Both the position numbers and the translations under genes were made by a program. A DNA stretch of 64,000 nucleotides, taken from NCBI GenBank assembly GCA_016209015.1, contig JACQWY010000014.1, positions 1 to 64,000 of the forward strand, written 5' to 3'. The first letter of the stretch is position 1, and each line of letters starts with the position of its first letter. Below, piece after piece: positions 1 through 8,919 of this stretch. The notes under the pieces are model-generated. The model searched no databases. It was not told the DNA's origin and saw only the letters and a list, made by a program, of their open reading frames with translations. This DNA is from Gammaproteobacteria bacterium (GTDB lineage: Bacteria; Pseudomonadota; Gammaproteobacteria; Ga0077536).

Positions 1-36
1 CCGGCGGATTTTGCTCAATAGACTCATGGTGATCAT
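1..36 (-). CDS. N-terminal fragment of an IS21-like transposase (IstA type), cut by the window edge
   Basis: Read leftward from position 36 the frame gives MITMSLLSKIRR and runs off the window. The start is preceded by GAAGAGG, and a second ATG in the same frame lies at position 27. Only 12 codons are visible, so the family call rests mainly on the adjacent DNA: tandem ~20-bp repeats and a TGT terminus are the layout of the left end of IS21-family elements, which lies directly upstream of istA. The fragment alone could not be identified. Its reading direction, away from yaeQ, agrees with a left-end interpretation. Confidence 0.4.
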   Translation of the reverse strand, partial: MITMSLLSKIRR

Positions 37-46
37 CCTCTTCGGG

Positions 47-67
47 CCTGCTCAATGTTTGAGCAGG
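47..67. other. Perfect 9-bp hairpin inside the insertion-sequence end
   Basis: CCTGCTCAA (47-55) pairs with TTGAGCAGG (59-67) around a 3-nt loop. It could shield the transposase gene from outside transcription or stop transcripts leaving the element. No U tract follows it. Confidence 0.4.
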
Positions 68-80
68 CGAGTTAATCACC

Positions 81-135
81 CTGGTCAATTTTCGGTGCGC
101 ATTACCCCGGAAATCTGGTCAAATTTCAGTGCGCA
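81..135. repeat. Pair of 21-bp direct repeats at the insertion-sequence end
   Basis: Copy 1 is 81-101 and copy 2 is 115-135, 34 bp apart start to start. They differ at two positions (T/A and G/A). In the IS21 family such terminal repeats bind the transposase; that role is inferred here. Confidence 0.6.
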
Positions 136-145
136 GCAACACGAC

Positions 146-679
146 GTGGCGCTCAAATCGACGATCATCAAGGCCGAACTCGCCGTCAGCGACATGGATC
201 GGCACCACTACGAGACCTACGCGCTGACGCTCGCCCAGCATCCCTCGGAGACTGCGGAGCGGGTGATGGTGCGACTGCTCGCCTTCGCCTTGAACGCGGC
301 CGAGGGGCTCGCCTTCGGCAACGGCCTGAGCTCCGAGGAGCCCGCTCTCTGGCAGCGCGATGCCACCGGCGAAATCGTGCGCTGGATAGAGGTGGGTCAG
401 CCCGACGGGCAGGCGCTGCGGCGTGCCTGCGGGCGTGCCCGGGAGGTCCGCGTCTACAGCTATGGCACCCGCGGCGCACAGGTCTGGTGGGAGCAGTCCC
501 GCGAGCAATTGGCCCGGCTCCCCAACCTCCAAGTCTGGGAGGTCTCGCCCGAGTCGAGCTCGGCCCTGAACGCGCATGCCGGTCGCAGTCTGAAGCTGCA
601 ATGCCTCGTCCAGGACGGACAGGCGAGTCTCGTATTCGAAGACAGCCTCGTACCGATGGAACTGCTCCGTCGCCAGTAA
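146..679 (+). CDS. yaeQ: YaeQ family protein
   Basis: The 177-residue product matches YaeQ in length and sequence. It opens with ALKSTIIKAEL, then carries the family block HPSETAERVMVRLLAFAL near residue 30, and later QVWWEQSREQLARLPNL. YaeQ proteins have a PD-(D/E)XK nuclease-like fold, but their cellular role is not settled. The start is the GTG at 146: homologues begin with Met-Ala-Leu-Lys at this point, and the longer frame back to position 11 would translate insertion-sequence DNA. No Shine-Dalgarno is visible before the GTG, because the insertion end lies only 4 nt upstream. The native promoter and ribosome site have therefore probably been replaced, and expression may depend on the element or be lost. 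Confidence 0.85.
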   Translation: MALKSTIIKAELAVSDMDRHHYETYALTLAQHPSETAERVMVRLLAFALNAAEGLAFGNGLSSEEPALWQRDATGEIVRWIEVGQPDGQALRRACGRAREVRVYSYGTRGAQVWWEQSREQLARLPNLQVWEVSPESSSALNAHAGRSLKLQCLVQDGQASLVFEDSLVPMELLRRQ

Positions 680-1065
680 TCGGCTGCGCCTCGGCGGCAG
701 CGAGCTCGAGATCGCGACCGTCGCGAGCAGGCGCTATACCGGCTAAAGAAATCGCTTCCCCGCGTCGATTATCGGTGAGGACTCCGGCGCGGCGTCGGCC
801 GCGCTCCGGGACCTCGAGAAACTGCGCGAACAGACCGATCGCCTTGCAGCACACCGCAGCGCCCGATCGCGGTGCCGACTCTTCCGGCAACCAGCCTCCC
901 GTGGCGCGCTCGGCGCAGGGCCGGGGGGGCCCATCGCCGCGGCGAAAGGGTGCTGCGGACCGGACCGAGCCGCTCATACGAATCCGTCGCTTCGCCGCCA
1001 GACGAAAGCAATTCGACCATCCCGCGGTGTGGTGCGATACCAGCGGGCTACACGAGGACACGAGC
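680..1065. other. Intergenic region without a recognisable gene
   Basis: This 386-nt stretch lies between yaeQ and the CZB gene. Several frames stay open because of high GC. One (from about 768) reads EDSGAASAALRDLEKLREQ, coiled-coil-like and possibly the relic of a larger protein such as a chemoreceptor linker. It has no start codon or ribosome site and degrades into low-complexity sequence. I do not call a gene here. Confidence 0.4.
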
Positions 1066-1419
1066 ATGGACCTGAATCAGGCTATCGCAGCCCACAGCGA
1101 TTGGAAGCTGAAACTTCGCGCGGCCATTACGAAGAAGGAAAAGGTGGATGCGGTGACGCTCTCCGCCGATGACAAGTGCGTGCTCGGCAAGTGGCTGCAC
1201 GGGGACGCCAAGGCGAAGTATTCCAGCCTGAAGTCCTACACCGATTGCCTCGCCAAACACGCCTCGTTCCATCGCGAGGCGGGCAAGGTCGCGCAGGCCA
1301 TCAATGCCGGCAATTACACCGACGCGGTCGCGATGCTGAACGCCGGCACGACCTACACCCTCGCGTCGACCGCGGCGACGGCGGGGATTCTGGCGCTGAA
1401 GAAGGATACCGGCCTGTGA
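1066..1419 (+). CDS. Stand-alone CZB (chemoreceptor zinc-binding) domain protein
   Basis: The 117-residue protein is essentially one CZB domain. The three-His-one-Cys zinc signature is present: His in AIAAHSDWKLKL, Cys in DKCVLGKWLHGDAKAKY, and two His in CLAKHASFHREAG. CZB domains normally sit at the end of chemoreceptors or diguanylate cyclases (for example DgcZ) and sense zinc or hypochlorous acid through the Zn-Cys site. Here no output domain is attached, so it may act in trans or buffer zinc. The ATG at 1066 is chosen because homology begins there; a weak GAGGA lies 7 nt upstream. A second, damaged copy follows immediately. Confidence 0.8.
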   Translation: MDLNQAIAAHSDWKLKLRAAITKKEKVDAVTLSADDKCVLGKWLHGDAKAKYSSLKSYTDCLAKHASFHREAGKVAQAINAGNYTDAVAMLNAGTTYTLASTAATAGILALKKDTGL

Positions 1420-1465
1420 TCCGGGCCGCTCGCCCTGGCCGCCTCCGGCACGGGATCGCGCCGGG

Positions 1466-1818
1466 ATGGAGTTGAATCGCGCGATTCCGCACACGCCGGG
1501 TGGAAGCTGAGCCTGCGCAACACCATTGCCGATCGGCAATCGCCGGACGTGGCCACGATCGCGGCCGACACGACATGCCTGCTCGGACGGTGGCTGCACG
1601 GCGATGCACGGGTCCGCTATGCGACCCTCCAGTCCTACGCCGAGTGCGTCAGCTCGCACGCGAGCGTCCACCTCGATGCAGGCACGGTCGCACATGTCGC
1701 GAACGCCGGTGACTACTTCGGCGCGGCGTCCCTGCTCGACGCGGGCGCCAACTGCGCGAGCGCATCCAGCAGGCTCGCGGCGGCGCCCCTCGCGCCGAGG
1801 AATGAGGCAGGCCTCCGA
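1466..1818 (+). pseudogene. Decayed tandem duplicate of the CZB gene
   Basis: The DNA aligns with the intact copy from its ATG (1466) to its end. One base is missing between the seventh codon and the Trp codon at 1501, which shifts the frame, and the position of the original TGA stop now reads CGA (1816-1818). The rest is recognisable: TTCLLGRWLHGDARVRY and SSHASVHLDAG keep the Cys and both C-terminal His ligands. After the lost stop the frame runs on antisense to def. A GTG at 1549 could start a truncated product, but it would lack the first zinc His. Recent duplication followed by loss is the simplest reading; a sequencing error in the first lesion alone would not explain the lost stop. Confidence 0.7.
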
Positions 1819-1837
1819 GCGTCGGTCGGCGCTGCCA

Positions 1838-2386
1838 TCAGCCCCGGCTGCTGCCACGTGCCGCGAGCAGCATGTCGAGATAATCCGCTTCGCTCATCAG
1901 ATCGTCCTTGCCGCCCACGCGGTCGAGGAAGACGATGCCGTCGAGATGGTCGAGCTCGTGCTGGAAGATGCGCGCGACGAAATCCGCCAGCTGCTGGCGA
2001 CGCAAGGCTCCGTCCCGCCCGAGGTACTCGACGTCGATGTGCTCGTAGCGCGGCACGAGCCCGCGCACGCCGGGCACGCTCAGGCAGCCCTCCCACCCCT
2101 GCACCAGCGTCTCACCGTGCGCGACGAGCCGCGGATTCAGCATCGCCGTCGGTTCCATCAGCGGCGCCTGGGGATAGCGTGCATTCGGCCGCGACGCGAC
2201 GATGAACAGGCGCTCGCTGCAGGAGATCTGCGGCGCCGCGATGCCGACGCCGTTCGCGAGGCGCGCGGTCTCGATGAGGTCGTCGATTAGACGCTGGACG
2301 TAGGGATCCGCGACGTCGGCCACGGGCGCTGCGACCTGGCGCAGCACCGGATCGCCGACGGCTATCACGTCGCGCTTCGTTGCCAT
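1838..2386 (-). CDS. def: Peptide deformylase
   Basis: The 182-residue enzyme removes the formyl group from the N-terminal Met of nascent proteins. All three family motifs are present in order: GVGIAAPQI (about residues 46-54), EGCLSVPG (about 98-105, metal-binding Cys) and HELDHLDG (about 142-149, two metal His and the catalytic Glu). It is not next to fmt, the usual partner, so it may be a second deformylase gene. It overlaps nothing; its start is 33 nt from the end of the large membrane gene, which is transcribed in the same direction. Confidence 0.93.
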   Translation of the reverse strand: MATKRDVIAVGDPVLRQVAAPVADVADPYVQRLIDDLIETARLANGVGIAAPQISCSERLFIVASRPNARYPQAPLMEPTAMLNPRLVAHGETLVQGWEGCLSVPGVRGLVPRYEHIDVEYLGRDGALRRQQLADFVARIFQHELDHLDGIVFLDRVGGKDDLMSEADYLDMLLAARGSSRG

Positions 2387-2418
2387 GGGCTCATGCTCCG
2401 TTGCGACAGGGGATCATG

Positions 2419-5400
2419 CTACACCGCGCTAGTGGCGCGCACGTGCCGACGGCCGTGCCAGGTCACGGCGGCGAGCGTAATTTCACCACGCGGCTGGAAC
2501 GCTTCGTGGGCGATCGAGAACTCGCCGGTCGAGAGTTCGATCCCGAACATCCCGTAAGCAGCCCACAGCATGCGCGCCGCGGCACCCGTATAGGCCGGCC
2601 AGCCGCCGCGCAGCGTGTAGCCCGCGCCCCAGTAGATGTCCGCGGCCTGCTGGTGCGGCGGCAACTCGTAGCGACCGAGCACGCCCAGCTCCTCAGTCTT
2701 GCCGAGCGGCGAGATTTTCGTCCAGACGCGCGCCGCGGTCGCACGCCACTCGGCCGCTTCGTCGGCCTGCGTCGCCGCACCGGCGAGAATGTTCGCCGCA
2801 TCGACGATCCACGACACGCCGTGCGAATACTGGCCGCCGTTCTCGCGCACCCCCGGCGGATAGAGCGCGATGCGTCCCGGATAGGGCCGGCTGTGCTCGT
2901 CGAAGGACGGCACGAGCATACGGATCATGCGCTCCTGCTCGAGCGCGGCGAGGCCGTTGCGCATGACGAGCGCGGCGCGCGGATGATCGACGGCGCCGGA
3001 GAGCGCGGGCCAGGACGTCATCAGCCCGCTGTCGATCGTGAACTCCGTGCCGTCATCGCTCGTTGCACGCACATAACCCGCGCCGCGCTCCATGCGATGG
3101 CAGGCCGCAGCGAGCGCATCGGCCTCGAGCCGGTAGCGCGCGGCGACGGCTTCCTCGCCGCGCTCGCCGGCGAGCGGCGCGAAATCGCGCAGCACGCGAT
3201 GGAGAAAGAACGCCATCCAGGTGCTCTCGCCGCGCCCGCCGAAGCCGAGCTCGTCGAGCCCGTCGTTCCAGTCGCCGGTGCCGAGCAGCGGCAGGCCGTT
3301 TGCGCCGCGCGCCTCGAGGCTGCGCTCGATCGCCCGCCGGCAATGGTCATAGACGCTCGCCGTCTCGGGCGTCGGCCGCGGCGCGAGCGTGATGCCCTCG
3401 AGCTGCGGCGGCACCGCCGGTCCTTCGATGTAGGCGCGCTCGACGTCGAGCACGCTGCGATCGCCGGTCGCCGCGACGTACTGCGCGACGAGGTAGGGCA
3501 GCCAGAGATGCGGATCGGAAGCGCGGGTCCGCGCCCCGAGGCCCGTCTCGCCGTTCGGTGCGGCGTGCCACCATTTGAACACGTCGCCCGCCAGGAACTG
3601 CTGCCCGGCATGCCGGACGATCTGGCGGCGCGCCAGCGCGGGGTCGAGGAAGAGGAACGGCAGCACGTCCTGGAGCTGATCGCGAAAGCCGAAAGCCCCG
3701 CTGCGCTGGTTCGGTCCGAGCCGGCCCCACAGTCGCGAAGTCAGCGCCTGATATGGCAGCCAGTCGTTGACGAGGCGGTCGAAGTCCGGTCGGTTCGTCT
3801 CGATCCGGAGCACGCCGAGGCGCCTGCGCCACGCGGCTTGCGTCGCGGCCTCGGCGGCGAGTGCGTTTTCTTCGAAGACGTAATCGGCGATGAGATTCCC
3901 GGCGGCCTCGACGCTCGGCGCAAAGCCTATCGCGACGACGAGCCGCTCGCGCGCGCCCGCCGGAACGTCGAGTTCGATGGCGCAGGCCGCGATGCGCGAG
4001 CCGTCGTCACCGGCGTGCGGCGCGGGCCAGCCGTCCGCGACGAATTGCGGATCGCGGAGATCGCGCCCCGGGCCGACGAAACGTCCACGCACGCGTTCCC
4101 AGCGCTCGGGGGCGCGGCTCACCGCGAAGAACGCCCAGCCCTCGGCGAACGCGTTCGCAGCGTGCCGGCACATCACCGCATCGGACCTTCCCGTATCGGC
4201 GAATTCGAGGCGGCCGTAGCTGTCGCGCCAAAGCTCGGCGAGTGCGAACTCGAGATAGGGCACCACACGATAGCGCCGCGTCTCGGCCGCGCGATTCTCG
4301 ATCTCGACGATGCGCAGCTCGACCGGCGCGTCCTCGAGCACGGTCAGACGGGTCGTGATGGCGAGCTCGGGATAGCGTGCTTCGAGCCGGCAGTAACCGA
4401 GCCCGAAAACCACCTCGTAGTCGCCGTCCGCCGCGCGCGCGGGAGCCGCGGCAGCGTGATACGTGCGGCCCGCCACGAGATCGCGCACGAAGATCGCCTG
4501 GCCGGGAGCCGCGGCAGGCACGGCGTCGAGCGTGAACGGGCTCAAGGCATTCTGTTGGGCGTTCACCGCGAACGAGCAGGCCTCGCCGTGATTGCTCACG
4601 ATCGTCCCGTAGCCGAGCGGATTCGCGAGCACGTGTGTCCAGGGACGCGGCGTGTCGGGCGTGATGTGCAGCTCGCGCCCGTCGGTGGAGTAGCGATGAG
4701 GGAGGCCGTGGCCTGGTCGCGGCGCGGGCGGCAATTCGCGGCGCGTCTCGAGTACCTTGCGCAGCATGACCGGATCCGGAGCGGCCAGACCGAGCAGGCG
4801 CGCGACGAGGCCCTGCGCTGCGGCTTCGTCCGCAACGTAAGCGTCGATGAAGCGAAGCTTCGTGCGGGCGCCGGGCGCGAGCGTGAGCTGGAACGCAAGC
4901 GAGGCCATCGGATCGAAGGGATAGAGCAGCCCTTCGTCGTCCGGGGTGCGCAGCTGCGGTCCGTTCTCCGGCAATGAGGCCTCGCCACGCAGGAAGTGCG
5001 GCCGCGAATCCTGATACCCCGTGAGCCGCGCCTCCGCCCCCGCCGCGGCATGCACATAGAGCTCCTCGCTCACGCGGCCGTGCACCCCCGCATGCAACCG
5101 GTTGCGGGCCCAGAGCGCCTGCTGGGCACGGTGGAACCAGCTCCCGAGATGGATGGCGTTGAACGATGCCTGGCGCTGGTAGAGATCCGCCGGTGCGAGC
5201 GCGAGCTCGCGCGCGCTGATCAATTCGAGCTCCCGCGGCGCGCCGGTCGCGTTGTGCAACTCCACGTCCCACACCGCGACCGCGGCCTCCGCTTCCAGAC
5301 GCACGCGGATCGTGCAGGCGAGGCCTTCGAACTCGTTGTCGATGCGGACGAGATCCGGCTGCGGCCGCGTGTAGCGGCAGCAGGGCCCCGCGGTGAGCGT

Positions 5401-7845
5401 CGTCTGGCGTCCGGCTTCGCGCGCGTGGAGCCACAGACCGCGACGCGCGAGATCGTGCTCGGGCGCGCGCGTGAGGTCGATAGTGCCGCCGGCCGCAACC
5501 GGCCGCTCCGCGCTCATGACGCCGCGACCATCGGGCCCGAGGCGCAGGGTGCACAGCCCGTTCGCGAGCGCGAAGGCGGGGCCGTAGCCGCTGAGCCTGT
5601 CGGCGCGCGCCACGCCATCCATTGGCCGCGCCGGTCGCCAGGCGAGCCACAGCGCGATCGCGGCCGCGATCGCGATCGCAACGCCATAGACCCACAGCAG
5701 CGCGACGACCGGCGAGAGCACCGGGAAGTCGCCGTGCGCGATGCGCTCCGCGCCGCCCCAGGCGTAGTCCCAGTCCCCGCCGCGCGGGATGTAGAACGGG
5801 ATGAGCAACGGCGCCCACGTGAAGAAGCGGCGGATGCCGACGGGGATCACGCGCGTGCGTCCGGCGTGACCGAGGAAGCGTGCGGCGCGCTCGTCGAGCC
5901 GATCGACGCCGATCATGCTGAAGTTCACGAGTGTCGCGACGCGCAGGCCCATGTGATCGAGCCAGACGATCACGCGCAGCCAGTCGTAGGACAGCACGCC
6001 GAGGAAAATCTCGCGGCTCCAGTGATGGAACGCCTCGGGCGTGAGCGTGAAGCTCTTCGCGACCGCGACGGCGCTGCGCACCGCGCCGTCCTGGTTGTAC
6101 CACGTCGGGTTCGGCGCCATCTTCAGGAACGAGGAGATGACCGGCGCCATCCAGAGACCCCAGCGCAGCACGCGCACCGTCTGCTCGATCATCTCGACGA
6201 CGCCAGCAGTCGTGAAGATTCGGAGCACGGGGCCGCGGCTCCGCGCGAGCATGGCGTTCAGGAGTGCCACGTTCAGCCCGAACAGCGGTGCGGCGAGCGA
6301 CCAATTGATGACGCCCGCGAGCGATTCGCCGTAGAAGAGCCGCACGCCGCCCGCGACCGCGCCGAGATCCATTGCGCCCCATTTGCTGAACAACGGATAG
6401 ATCACGAACTCGCTCGGCTTGCCGCCGGCCGCGGCGAAATTGAACGTGCCGTACCGGGCGAGCTTCGCCGCGACCTGTGCGAGCTGCGCGGCGTCGAAAT
6501 ACCAGCACAACGCGCCGCCGACGAGGCCGCCGAGCAGTGCGGCGAGCGAGTAGACGCGCCACGACTGGACGCGTGCGCGCTCGCGACGGAAGCAGGCCCA
6601 GGCGTCGCGTGCCCATTCGGGGCCGGCATAGGCGAGCGCGCCACCGGCGAGCCCCCACAGGAAGCGCGCGCCGTCGCCGGCACCCGTAATGCCGCGTTGC
6701 GCCGCATAGCCGACCGCCGCACCGGCGACGACGCCGCGCAGCAGATTCACGGGCTGACACAGATCGACGTAGAGGCGCCGGAAGAATTGGCGGCTCACGT
6801 CAGAGCTCTCGATCACCGTCTTGCCGATCGCGAAGATCAGCGCGCCGAGCAGCGCGCCGCCGAGCAGGGGATGATGCGCGATCGAGGCGCTCAGCAGCGG
6901 CGTGCCGCGCACGAACGCGAGCAGCTCAATCAGCACCATGAACACGACGCCGTATTTCGAGCCGCCGCGCAGCCCCGAGCGCCAGTGCCGGCGGGTCGCT
7001 GCGCCCGTCGGGCGCCGGCCGTGCAGCGCGTCGAGCAGGAAGCCGGTGACGAGGAAGGTTTCCGCCCACAGGCCCGCCTGCGCCGCGGCTGCGAAGGCGA
7101 TCGCGATCCCGGCGCGCGCGGGAAGAGGCCAGGACGCGAACGCGGCGCTCGAACCGAGATCAGCAAGGAGCGGTCCGGCCGACGCGTGCAGCGCGCAGGC
7201 GCCGAGGATCAGCCAGGCCGCGCGGCTGACGAGGCCGCGGCGATCGAGCACATAGCCCGTGACGAGCGCGGCGCTCGCATTCAAGACGAAGAGGATCAGC
7301 ACGCGCCCGAGGAAATCGCCGGCGCCGGCCGGGACCGCGACGCCGGGCAAGGCGTGACGTCCGAGCAGGCCGACGAGCGCGGGCGCAGCCAGCACGAGCA
7401 ATCCGTTGAAGAGGTAGGGGCACGCGAACGTCGCCAGCACTTCGCGCCACGGCGGGCCGGCACGGAGCTGCAGCGTCCGCAAGCCCGTCACCCCGAGGTA
7501 GAACGCGATCGCGGCGCCCGTGCCCGCCGGCGAGAAGCGCAGCAGCTCCGACCATGCCGCCGGCACGTGCCACGGCGCGACCGCGGGATCGCAGCCCGCC
7601 GCGAGCATGCCGAGCGCGAGTGCGTCGCGGGCGAGATCGCGTGCCGCCGGCCGGAAGCCCACGCTCGCGGATGCGAGCAGGAGCGTCGCAATCCCGAGTG
7701 CGACGCCGCCGGCGATGCTGGCGGCGCCGTGACCGAGACTCGCCCCGCAGGCCGACGCCGCGCCGAGCAGCACGACCGCGGTGTAGCGTCCGAGCCGCGC
7801 GAGGCTCGCGCCCGCCGTGTGTCCTGTCGTCGCCGTCGTCGTCAC
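2419..7845 (-). CDS. Very large membrane protein with a C-terminal GH94-type glycoside phosphorylase domain
   Basis: The product is about 1808 residues. The first ~730 are strongly hydrophobic with many predicted membrane segments. The rest resembles the GH94 (formerly GT36) region found at the end of cyclic beta-1,2-glucan synthases and in 1,2-beta-oligoglucan phosphorylases. There are two beta-sandwich-like blocks and an alpha-barrel carrying GTGDWNDG (the Asp near 1525-1527 is the likely general acid) and RENGGQYSHG (phosphate/sugar site). I see no GT84 or DxD glycosyltransferase region, so it is not a normal NdvB. It may degrade or trim beta-glucans at the membrane. The GTG at 7845 is preferred because GGAGA lies 6 nt upstream; an earlier GTG at 7878 would add 11 residues. 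Confidence 0.75.
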   Translation of the reverse strand: MTTTATTGHTAGASLARLGRYTAVVLLGAASACGASLGHGAASIAGGVALGIATLLLASASVGFRPAARDLARDALALGMLAAGCDPAVAPWHVPAAWSELLRFSPAGTGAAIAFYLGVTGLRTLQLRAGPPWREVLATFACPYLFNGLLVLAAPALVGLLGRHALPGVAVPAGAGDFLGRVLILFVLNASAALVTGYVLDRRGLVSRAAWLILGACALHASAGPLLADLGSSAAFASWPLPARAGIAIAFAAAAQAGLWAETFLVTGFLLDALHGRRPTGAATRRHWRSGLRGGSKYGVVFMVLIELLAFVRGTPLLSASIAHHPLLGGALLGALIFAIGKTVIESSDVSRQFFRRLYVDLCQPVNLLRGVVAGAAVGYAAQRGITGAGDGARFLWGLAGGALAYAGPEWARDAWACFRRERARVQSWRVYSLAALLGGLVGGALCWYFDAAQLAQVAAKLARYGTFNFAAAGGKPSEFVIYPLFSKWGAMDLGAVAGGVRLFYGESLAGVINWSLAAPLFGLNVALLNAMLARSRGPVLRIFTTAGVVEMIEQTVRVLRWGLWMAPVISSFLKMAPNPTWYNQDGAVRSAVAVAKSFTLTPEAFHHWSREIFLGVLSYDWLRVIVWLDHMGLRVATLVNFSMIGVDRLDERAARFLGHAGRTRVIPVGIRRFFTWAPLLIPFYIPRGGDWDYAWGGAERIAHGDFPVLSPVVALLWVYGVAIAIAAAIALWLAWRPARPMDGVARADRLSGYGPAFALANGLCTLRLGPDGRGVMSAERPVAAGGTIDLTRAPEHDLARRGLWLHAREAGRQTTLTAGPCCRYTRPQPDLVRIDNEFEGLACTIRVRLEAEAAVAVWDVELHNATGAPRELELISARELALAPADLYQRQASFNAIHLGSWFHRAQQALWARNRLHAGVHGRVSEELYVHAAAGAEARLTGYQDSRPHFLRGEASLPENGPQLRTPDDEGLLYPFDPMASLAFQLTLAPGARTKLRFIDAYVADEAAAQGLVARLLGLAAPDPVMLRKVLETRRELPPAPRPGHGLPHRYSTDGRELHITPDTPRPWTHVLANPLGYGTIVSNHGEACSFAVNAQQNALSPFTLDAVPAAAPGQAIFVRDLVAGRTYHAAAAPARAADGDYEVVFGLGYCRLEARYPELAITTRLTVLEDAPVELRIVEIENRAAETRRYRVVPYLEFALAELWRDSYGRLEFADTGRSDAVMCRHAANAFAEGWAFFAVSRAPERWERVRGRFVGPGRDLRDPQFVADGWPAPHAGDDGSRIAACAIELDVPAGARERLVVAIGFAPSVEAAGNLIADYVFEENALAAEAATQAAWRRRLGVLRIETNRPDFDRLVNDWLPYQALTSRLWGRLGPNQRSGAFGFRDQLQDVLPFLFLDPALARRQIVRHAGQQFLAGDVFKWWHAAPNGETGLGARTRASDPHLWLPYLVAQYVAATGDRSVLDVERAYIEGPAVPPQLEGITLAPRPTPETASVYDHCRRAIERSLEARGANGLPLLGTGDWNDGLDELGFGGRGESTWMAFFLHRVLRDFAPLAGERGEEAVAARYRLEADALAAACHRMERGAGYVRATSDDGTEFTIDSGLMTSWPALSGAVDHPRAALVMRNGLAALEQERMIRMLVPSFDEHSRPYPGRIALYPPGVRENGGQYSHGVSWIVDAANILAGAATQADEAAEWRATAARVWTKISPLGKTEELGVLGRYELPPHQQAADIYWGAGYTLRGGWPAYTGAAARMLWAAYGMFGIELSTGEFSIAHEAFQPRGEITLAAVTWHGRRHVRATSAV

Positions 7846-7899
7846 GTCATGTCTCCGGGATCGCTGGGCCGTCCACACGCCGTGCGCGGTCGGGTGGAA

Positions 7900-8919
7900 T
7901 CAATCGCTGGCGTCGGACGCCTCGCGGGGTGGCACGAGGATGGAAGCCGCCACCGCCGTTCCGATGCACGCGCCGATGATCGCAAGCGACCACGAAATTG
8001 GGAACTGTCCTTCGAAATGACCATTGAGCCAGACCATTTTGAGCCCTACGAAGAGCAGGACCGCGGCGACGCCGTATTTCAGCAGATGGAAGCGCTGCGC
8101 GGCACCCGCGAGCAGGAAGTACAGCGTGCGCAGGCCGAGGATCGCGAACATGTTCGACGTGAAGACGACGAGCGGCTCCTTCGTGATGCCGAAGATCGCC
8201 GGCACCGAATCGAGCGCGAACACCATGTCGGCGAACTCGAGAAAGAGCAGCGAGACGAGCAGCGGGGTCGCGAACAGCCGCCCGTCGATGCGGACCACGA
8301 AACGCGCGAGGTGGAGCTCGCGGGTCGTCGGAATTACACGGCGCACGAGCTTGAGCAGGAGACTCTTGTCAGGATCGACCGCCGCCTCCTCGGCCGTCGC
8401 CATCTTGATCGCGGTGTAGATGAGCAACACGCCGAATGCAACCGTCACCCAGTGGTAGCGCATGAGCACGGCACCCGCCGCGATGAACAAAGCGCGGAGC
8501 ACGAGCGCGCCGACGATGCCGTAGAACAACACGCGGTGCTGGTACTTCGGCGGAATCGCAAAGTACTGAAAGATGATGAGGAAGACGAACATGTTGTCGA
8601 CCGACAGCGAGTACTCGACGATGTAGCCGGCGAGGAACTCGAGCGCGACCTTGCCCGCGGCGGCCTGTGGATCGAAGCCCGCTAGCCCGGCGAAACGGGG
8701 GTCAATCGGAAACTTCCACAACGCGTAGCGGTACAGGAGATAGTTGAACGCGAGCGCGAGCGCGACCCACACGACGCCCCAGACGAGCGCTTCGCGGAAT
8801 GGCACCTCGTGAGCTTTGCGATGGAAGAGGCCCAGGTCGAGCGCGAGCAGCGCCATGATGAAAGCGGTGAAGCACAGGTAGAACCACCAGTACTCGGCCA
8901 GCGGAAACAGGGCAGGCAT
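7900..8919 (-). CDS. TerC/Alx family integral membrane protein
   Basis: The 339-residue protein has about nine hydrophobic segments and the TerC signatures SLSVDNMFVFLIIF and FADMVFALDSVPAIFG, whose membrane-embedded acidic residues are thought to bind a divalent metal. The E. coli relative Alx exports manganese, and MeeY/MeeF in Bacillus load metal onto exoenzymes. Its length and the N-terminal EYWWFYLCF pattern fit the Alx branch better than short TerC. It starts at an ATG with GAGGA 7 nt upstream. I looked for a yybP-ykoY manganese riboswitch in the 145 nt before it and saw none. Confidence 0.88.
   Translation of the reverse strand: MPALFPLAEYWWFYLCFTAFIMALLALDLGLFHRKAHEVPFREALVWGVVWVALALAFNYLLYRYALWKFPIDPRFAGLAGFDPQAAAGKVALEFLAGYIVEYSLSVDNMFVFLIIFQYFAIPPKYQHRVLFYGIVGALVLRALFIAAGAVLMRYHWVTVAFGVLLIYTAIKMATAEEAAVDPDKSLLLKLVRRVIPTTRELHLARFVVRIDGRLFATPLLVSLLFLEFADMVFALDSVPAIFGITKEPLVVFTSNMFAILGLRTLYFLLAGAAQRFHLLKYGVAAVLLFVGLKMVWLNGHFEGQFPISWSLAIIGACIGTAVAASILVPPREASDASD

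Larger units (their letters stand above)
1..141. mobile_element. Left end of an IS21-like insertion sequence abutting yaeQ
   Basis: Two near-identical 21-bp direct repeats (81-101 and 115-135, 19 of 21 bases the same, each beginning CTGGTCAA) lie inward of a terminus. On the minus strand the terminus reads TGTTGCTGCG, and IS21 elements typically begin with TGT and carry repeated transposase-binding sites at their ends. A perfect 9-bp hairpin (47-55 / 59-67, loop TGT) lies between the repeats and the putative transposase start at 36. The presumed outer end at 141 is only 4 nt from the yaeQ start codon. The other end and any target duplication are outside the window. Confidence 0.55.

Noticed and set aside
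768-1065. Possible coding segment (coiled-coil-like) before the CZB gene.
   Set aside because: No start, no ribosome site and rapid loss of protein-like composition.
2380-8685. Long open frames on the plus strand opposite the GH94 and TerC genes (2380-4977 and 4996-8685).
   Set aside because: They are antisense to genes with clear motifs, have Arg/Ala/Glu-rich shadow composition and no ribosome sites or domains.
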